Assembly (NCBI GenBank): GCA_947178505.1
Contig: CAMWYR010000001.1
Coordinates: 124,001-188,000 of the forward strand
Direction: 5' to 3'
DNA: 64,000 bases
From: an uncultured Muribaculaceae bacterium
Lineage (GTDB): Bacteria; Bacteroidota; Bacteroidia; Bacteroidales; Muribaculaceae
Shown here: positions 59,501 through 64,000 of the stretch, one piece after another
How positions within the stretch are numbered: position 1 is the stretch's first letter
How the letters are laid out: each line of letters starts with the position of its first letter
The notes under the pieces: generated by a model
Told to the model about the DNA's origin: nothing
Databases searched by the model: none
What the model saw: the letters and a program-made list of their open reading frames with translations, nothing else
Position numbers and translations under genes: made by a program

Positions 59501-59934
59501 TCGCCTCCGGGGAGGCTGAGGATATCATGACCGGGAATTTTTCAACAGGAGTAAGCACCGCCTCCCTCTCATCCGGCCGCCACACTGCACGCATCACTGC
59601 TACAGATGCCGCCGGGAACATGTCGGGAGTTCTTGAATATCCTTTTGAAATCACAGATATAGAAAGTCTCCGTCTGACTGTGGAATCGCCCGTGGCCCTC
59701 GACATGCTGACGCTCCGTCTGGAGAATCCGGGAACTACAACCCCGGCACCCCTTATGATCAGCATCACCGACCGCAGCGGCAATCTTATCGCCTCACGCG
59801 AGATGACCGGCGACAGCCTTGATATAGATGTCTCGGAATTTGCCGCCGGCACATACACTGCGAGCCTGCGTGCAGAATCGGCACACGGTGTACGCATCAA
59901 CTCCAACCGGGTAGAATTCACAAAAATTGATTAA
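56593..59934 (+). CDS. Second C25/PorU-like T9SS peptidase
   Basis: PLASGKWVKISINETGVYEITYDQLLSMGFSDPSKVALFGTGG; SHYYGHAGAESF; FLFLGACDLCEPDRGKHGVGDLGV; directly upstream of porV. Confidence 0.8.
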   Translation: MRYNLFVASAMCALASLQMNGATTHDFAFSESTPLASGKWVKISINETGVYEITYDQLLSMGFSDPSKVALFGTGGTLLNFNFTDDSGRPVYSDSLTSTPVLHTGSKLIFYGGGTESISAMPIGYSQNQRLRHRRMTKNIYSDRSYYLLTDSYAPESPAINSVADKSACEELAKGYGYIYHERDLRHNMYNEGQVFWGEEIFAGKPATFDVQAPYCIDAPAHLWMEFATAYESGGEVSLGLNGATATSSVANRPMDVYTIGNSLDNTRLRVNSDGIGSGTINVEVSKGYSSAVPLAIDYWTLSYPIDLSVAADDPHFTSQYAAFIEPTTAGWRHRVPENAVVWDVSVRRRPVALEVENGYVYHTTAATSEIVAFNPDRQQLAINPDWTHLANQNLHGMQSIPVDMAIITLEKFRPYAERIADAHRQYAGHTVVVVTPEEIYNEFNHGTPDVTALRAFVKMLYQANPATMRNVLLLGGISADFRKVNSHPDRPETFPVYMVPKINLKRAESAEGSAAPDYIGIVSDYINASGILSASEQRVGVGMLPIQNIEEAETVVKKITDYLSRDDFSNLANEFMTYSDEGDSHIHDFQSFRLTNLLNEYISGIAHSEYAVSPIWYERLGANKASADFLSNIRRGKLLSHYYGHAGAESFANITCNNVMSLDNPEPAFLFLGACDLCEPDRGKHGVGDLGVIRNSRGLSGVVCATRSVLSHENQALAENFVNSLFYDANRSRRTGTVTIGEIYADARTKTNNVSKQAYVLIGDPGLPLPVALGRMSIATDRSEYRGGEVMEVSGQLLNSDGTPDTSVNGYVTVKLMEPKTTEAITSDPVNDYGEIKANPRLVINDYRLNASKSEVRDGRFTTRILIPKRADSFLSTPDSVRTLTLLAAAYDPATRNASSGVLHLTMPMIDSTPDESSIKDTQAPSVAADYDNVLRRLNISAADETGLIPGIGTYGGVTLSIDGKSYNIASGEAEDIMTGNFSTGVSTASLSSGRHTARITATDAAGNMSGVLEYPFEITDIESLRLTVESPVALDMLTLRLENPGTTTPAPLMISITDRSGNLIASREMTGDSLDIDVSEFAAGTYTASLRAESAHGVRINSNRVEFTKID

Positions 59935-59938
59935 GAAT

Positions 59939-61159
59939 ATGACGCTAAAGAAATATATAGCCCTGGTTCTCCTTTCAGGAGCAGCAATCCCGGCAACCGC
60001 AGAGAACGACATAAAGGACAATGAATTCAACCCGGTCAACACCGGAGTGACAACCCTGAGTATCGCCCCTGATGCACGAGGCACCGGTATGGGAAACTTA
60101 GGGGCCGCCACCGATCCTGACATGAATTCTCAATTCTGGAATCCCTCGAAATATGCCTTTGCATATTCTCAGGGAGGCCTCGCGATTTCATACACTCCCT
60201 GGCTTCGTAAGATTGTCAATGATATCTTCCTCGCCGACCTTTCCGGCTACTGGAAGCTCGGCAGCAGCGACAATCAGGCTCTCTCGGCATCATTCCGCTA
60301 CTTCTCCCTCGGCGAAGTGACCACAGGCTACACCTCCGGAGGTGACAACATCAATGCCCAGACCATCAACCCCTACGAATTCGCATTCGATCTCGGCTAC
60401 TCGCGCAAGCTGTCGGAGAAATTCTCCATGGGCGTAGTGCTCCGCTACATTCTTTCCGATCTTTCCTATCAGGACACGATGACCGGCGAGCAGTTCAACG
60501 CCGCGTCAGCATTCTCAGTCGATCTCTCCGGCTACTACACTACCTTCCCGATGATCGGCCGCAATGAATGTCAGTTCTCATGGGGCTTCGATATCTCGAA
60601 CATCGGTACGAAAGTCAGCAACGACAACGGAGTGACCAACTCGTTCCTGCCGACCAATCTGCGTCTGGGTATGAACTTTATGTTCCCGCTGATGGACTAT
60701 CACACCCTCGCTTTCGGGCTCGACCTCAACAAACTTCTCGTGCCGACCAAACCTCGACCCAAGGATTATGATATGGATACGCCCGAAGGCTCCGACGCTT
60801 ACTGGGAGGCCTATGACAAATGGAATTCAATGTCGCCCATCACCGGAATATTCAAAAGCTTCAGCGACGCCCCCGGTGGCTTCAAGGAAGAGCTTCAGGA
60901 AATACAGTTCTCTCTCGGCGCTGAATACAACTATAACCAGCAGTTTTTCGTGCGTGCCGGATATAATTACGAACACCCCAACAAGGGTGGCCGCAGCTAT
61001 TTCGCATTTGGAGCGGGCTTTTCGCTGAACGTCGTGCAACTCGACGCATCATATATGCTTGCTACGGCCCAGAGCTCTCCCCTCGACCAGACACTGCGGT
61101 TCACACTTTCGTTCGATATGGATGGACTTCGCGATCTGCTCGGCAAGCGCCGTAAATAA
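59939..61159 (+). CDS. porV: Type IX secretion outer membrane protein PorV
   Basis: TTLSIAPDARGTGMGNLGAATDPDMNSQFWNPSKYAFA; outer membrane beta-barrel pattern. ATG at 59939 (MTLKKY) is the likelier start. Confidence 0.9.
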   Translation: MTLKKYIALVLLSGAAIPATAENDIKDNEFNPVNTGVTTLSIAPDARGTGMGNLGAATDPDMNSQFWNPSKYAFAYSQGGLAISYTPWLRKIVNDIFLADLSGYWKLGSSDNQALSASFRYFSLGEVTTGYTSGGDNINAQTINPYEFAFDLGYSRKLSEKFSMGVVLRYILSDLSYQDTMTGEQFNAASAFSVDLSGYYTTFPMIGRNECQFSWGFDISNIGTKVSNDNGVTNSFLPTNLRLGMNFMFPLMDYHTLAFGLDLNKLLVPTKPRPKDYDMDTPEGSDAYWEAYDKWNSMSPITGIFKSFSDAPGGFKEELQEIQFSLGAEYNYNQQFFVRAGYNYEHPNKGGRSYFAFGAGFSLNVVQLDASYMLATAQSSPLDQTLRFTLSFDMDGLRDLLGKRRK

Positions 61160-61193
61160 CTCACGCCAGACAAACTCATAAACTCTACAGACC

Positions 61194-61673
61194 ATGATGA
61201 GGATCGGCCAAGGATATGATGTGCACCGACTTACAGAAGGGCGCGAACTATGGCTCGGCGGCATACGCATCGACCATACACTCGGGCTTGACGGGCACAG
61301 TGACGCTGACGTGGCGATACATGCGCTCTGCGATGCCATGCTCGGCTCTCTCGCCTTAGGTGACATAGGCAAACATTTCCCCGACACGGACCCCCGCTAT
61401 AAGGGGATTGACTCCAAGCGGCTTCTCCGCGAAGTGGCGCGCCTGCTCTCCGAGCGGGGCTGGCGCGTCGGCAACGCCGATCTTACGATCATGGCCCAAC
61501 GTCCGAAACTCGCACCTCATATCGAGCGGATGCGTGTGGTGCTCGCCGGATGCGTCGGCATCAGCACAGACTGCATTTCGGTGAAGGCCACTACAACCGA
61601 GCGTCTCGGTTTCGAAGGCCGCGAGGAGGGAATCAGCGCTATGGCCGTGGTGCTTATCGAGCCGATAGCCTGA
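61194..61673 (+). CDS. ispF: 2-C-methyl-D-erythritol 2,4-cyclodiphosphate synthase
   Basis: RIGQGYDVHRL, LDGHSDADVAIHALCDAMLGSLALGDIGKHFPDTDP, VKATTTERLGFEGREEGI. Confidence 0.97.
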   Translation: MMRIGQGYDVHRLTEGRELWLGGIRIDHTLGLDGHSDADVAIHALCDAMLGSLALGDIGKHFPDTDPRYKGIDSKRLLREVARLLSERGWRVGNADLTIMAQRPKLAPHIERMRVVLAGCVGISTDCISVKATTTERLGFEGREEGISAMAVVLIEPIA

Positions 61674-61717
61674 TCCTTCACTCCTCTACTATATCCTTAA
61701 GTTTCCCCGCCCTACAG

Positions 61718-62266
61718 ATGAGCCTAGTCTTTCAACTTGTCATAATCGCAGTGGTGATATTCGCCACAGTGAGAGGATTCCGTCTCGGGTTTGCACGGCA
61801 GACGCCGGCGATCATCGGCACGGCCTTCGGCATCATCTGCGCGCGTCTGCTTGCGCCGGGACTCGACAGCGTGCTCTACGGCGCTTTTCCCTCAGTGCAT
61901 GGCAAGGTAGAGGAACGCTACCTCTACGATACCCTCTCATCGGGCATCGTGTTTTTTTGCATATATGCTATCTTCCGCACCATCACCTCCTTCCTCGGCA
62001 ACGTTCTCGCCTCAACAGAGCATACAATTCTCGACAATATTTCCGGAGCCCTCTTCCTGCTCTTCAAATATCTTCTTTTTCTCTCAATCGTCTACAACTA
62101 CCTCTGCGGATCGAGCCCGGAGAGTCCGTTGCGCCGTTGCGCACGCTCCGACGACGCCAACGCCGTGCAGGAAGTGATGTTAATCGCGCCCTCACTCCTC
62201 GGCGGAGAGGATATAGTGGACTTTTCTCACAAGATCCAGCTTGAAGAGGCTAAAAAAATATCTTAA
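61718..62266 (+). CDS. CvpA family membrane protein
   Basis: MSLVFQLVIIAVVIFATVRGFRLGFARQTPAIIGTAFGII; four TM segments. Confidence 0.85.
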   Translation: MSLVFQLVIIAVVIFATVRGFRLGFARQTPAIIGTAFGIICARLLAPGLDSVLYGAFPSVHGKVEERYLYDTLSSGIVFFCIYAIFRTITSFLGNVLASTEHTILDNISGALFLLFKYLLFLSIVYNYLCGSSPESPLRRCARSDDANAVQEVMLIAPSLLGGEDIVDFSHKIQLEEAKKIS

Positions 62267-62379
62267 GAAAAATAAAATTCCACGCGCACTTGTTGTAATA
62301 TTAAGAAAGGTCCGGTGTTCGCGCACGACGCGGATGCAGGCTCCCGCAACACTATAGGCAAACGTTATCAGATAGAAAT

Positions 62380-63168
62380 ATGCTTTTAAAAGTCACCGAC
62401 CTCCATGCCCGCATAGACGACCGCGAGATACTGCGGGGCGTCAACCTTGAAGTGAACGCAGGAGAGGTCCACGCCATAATGGGCCCGAACGGATCGGGCA
62501 AGTCGACATTCTCAATGGTTCTGGCCGGCAATCCGGCCTATACGCCCACCGGCGGCAGTGTTGAATTCCGCGGAAAAGACCTGCTTGCGATGGAGCCTGA
62601 AGTCAGAAGCCATGAAGGGCTTTTCCTCGGATTCCAATATCCGGTTGAGATTCCCGGCGTGTCAATGGTCAACTTCATGCGCGCCGCCGTGAATGCCAAA
62701 CGCGCCTACTTCAACGAGCCCCCGATGACAGCTACGGAATTTCTGAAGATGATGCGCGAGAAGCGCGCCGTGGTTGAGCTTGACAATAAGCTTGCTTCCC
62801 GTTCGGTGAACGAAGGCTTCTCAGGCGGCGAGAAGAAGCGCAACGAAATTTTCCAGATGGCCGTGCTTGAGCCGAAGCTCTCGATACTCGATGAGACCGA
62901 CTCCGGACTTGATATCGACGCACTGCGCGTCGTTGCCGAGGGAGTCAACAAACTGAAGGGCCCCGAGAACGCCACCATCGTCATCACTCACTATCAGCGT
63001 CTCCTTGATTATATCAAGCCCGACTTCGTGCATATCCTCTATAAGGGACGCATCGTGCGGACCGGAGGCCCCGAGCTGGCACTTGAGCTCGAAGAACGCG
63101 GATACGACTGGATCAAGGCTGAAATCGATGCCGAAGATGCCGCCCGTGAAGCCGCGGAACGTCAATAA
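62380..63168 (+). CDS. sufC: Fe-S cluster assembly ATPase SufC
   Basis: IMGPNGSGKSTFSMVLAGNPAYTPTGGSVEF; GFSGGEKKRNEIFQMAVLEPKLSILDETDSGLDIDAL. Confidence 0.97.
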   Translation: MLLKVTDLHARIDDREILRGVNLEVNAGEVHAIMGPNGSGKSTFSMVLAGNPAYTPTGGSVEFRGKDLLAMEPEVRSHEGLFLGFQYPVEIPGVSMVNFMRAAVNAKRAYFNEPPMTATEFLKMMREKRAVVELDNKLASRSVNEGFSGGEKKRNEIFQMAVLEPKLSILDETDSGLDIDALRVVAEGVNKLKGPENATIVITHYQRLLDYIKPDFVHILYKGRIVRTGGPELALELEERGYDWIKAEIDAEDAAREAAERQ

Positions 63169-63180
63169 AAACATTTTCAC

Positions 63181-64000
63181 ATGTCATCACTTCAACAATA
63201 TATCGACCTATACAAGCAACATTCCGATCTTATTGACAGCCACAGCAGCGAGCCGCTCAATAAGATGCGGAAGGTAGCTTTCGACGTGTTGAGCCAAACA
63301 ACACTCCCCCGACGCGGAAGTGAGAATTTCGCTAACATCGACATGGAGGAAATGCTCGCTCCCGACTATGGCATAAATCTCCAGCGGATCCAACCCGACA
63401 TTAATCCTGACGTGACTTTCCGATGCGATCTGCCCGTGTCGCGTCAGTCGGTGTTCATTATGGCCAATGACACCTTCACGGCCTCTGATAATGCTTACGA
63501 CACGCTGCCCGACGGCGTGGATGTGGGGAGTCTGGCAGAGTTCGCAAAATTCAATTCGGCGGAAATAGAGGAACACTATGGGAAGGTGGCCGACATGAAG
63601 AATCCCATCGTCGCACTCAACACGATGCTTGCGCAGGATGGCCTCTATCTTCACGTGAAGAAAGGAACGCGGCTTGAGCAGCCGATTCAGCTCGTGAACA
63701 TTCTCTCTTCAATCCGCCCTTATATGGCTGTGCGCCGCGCACTCATTATCATCGATGATGATGCGGAAGCGCGTCTGCTCGTATGCGACCATAGCCAGAA
63801 GGGCGACTCCGATCTGCTTGCCCTTGAGACGCTCGAGATCCTCGTAGGCAAGCATTCACGCTTTGATTATTACTCCATAGAGGAATCAAGCGAGCAGACC
63901 CGACGTCTCTCGGCGCTCTATCTGCGTCAGGATGAGGGATCGACCGTGACAATCGACGGCATCACGCTTTACAATGGCGTGACTCGTAATGAATATTACA
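63181..64000 (+). CDS. sufD: Fe-S cluster assembly protein SufD, truncated by window end
   Basis: ATG at 63181 stays open to 64000: MSSLQQYIDLYKQHSDLIDSHSSEPLNKMRKVAFDVL...FDYYSIEESSEQTRRLSALYLRQDEGSTVTIDGITLYNGVTRNEYY. Confidence 0.88.
   Translation, partial: MSSLQQYIDLYKQHSDLIDSHSSEPLNKMRKVAFDVLSQTTLPRRGSENFANIDMEEMLAPDYGINLQRIQPDINPDVTFRCDLPVSRQSVFIMANDTFTASDNAYDTLPDGVDVGSLAEFAKFNSAEIEEHYGKVADMKNPIVALNTMLAQDGLYLHVKKGTRLEQPIQLVNILSSIRPYMAVRRALIIIDDDAEARLLVCDHSQKGDSDLLALETLEILVGKHSRFDYYSIEESSEQTRRLSALYLRQDEGSTVTIDGITLYNGVTRNEYY

Overview
This window is chromosomal DNA from a Bacteroidota bacterium, probably Bacteroidales and Muribaculaceae/Prevotella-like. That placement is an inference from gene content and from repeated TAnnTTTG -7 promoter boxes. 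Most of the window is conserved core genes: OPT transporter, fabD, asd, PIF1-like helicase, zapA, rny, PSP1/RicT-like, gldH-like, CCA-adding enzyme, glyS, lemA, FKBP PPIase, GH10-like hydrolase, gldE, PPTase, pnp, yciH/SUI1, AddA-like helicase-nuclease, gltX, waaA, ispF, cvpA, sufC and sufD. Two regions stand out. (1) 33.0-45.3 kb is a minus-strand array of four secreted GH13 alpha-amylase-like proteins with CBM26-like, SusE/F-like and chitobiase-C-like modules. They share a C-terminal tail that resembles a T9SS sorting signal, and no SusC/SusD is present. Three of the four genes carry a matching TATGTT-n4-AACATA dyad at a fixed distance upstream of the -7 box. (2) 51.9-61.7 kb is a type IX secretion locus: PorU-like, Rex, degenerate FAH-like, second C25/PorU-like, PorV, ispF. 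Other notable points are a DPP4/S9 peptidase gene cut by one in-frame TAG, a 93-nt near-perfect hairpin between divergent genes with a related sequence 6 kb away, an rny-ricT-like gene pair, a sufC with no adjacent sufB, and an unannotated 48-aa membrane ORF. I saw no tRNA, rRNA, CRISPR array, prophage or transposase. All family names come from reading motifs by eye; no database search was run.
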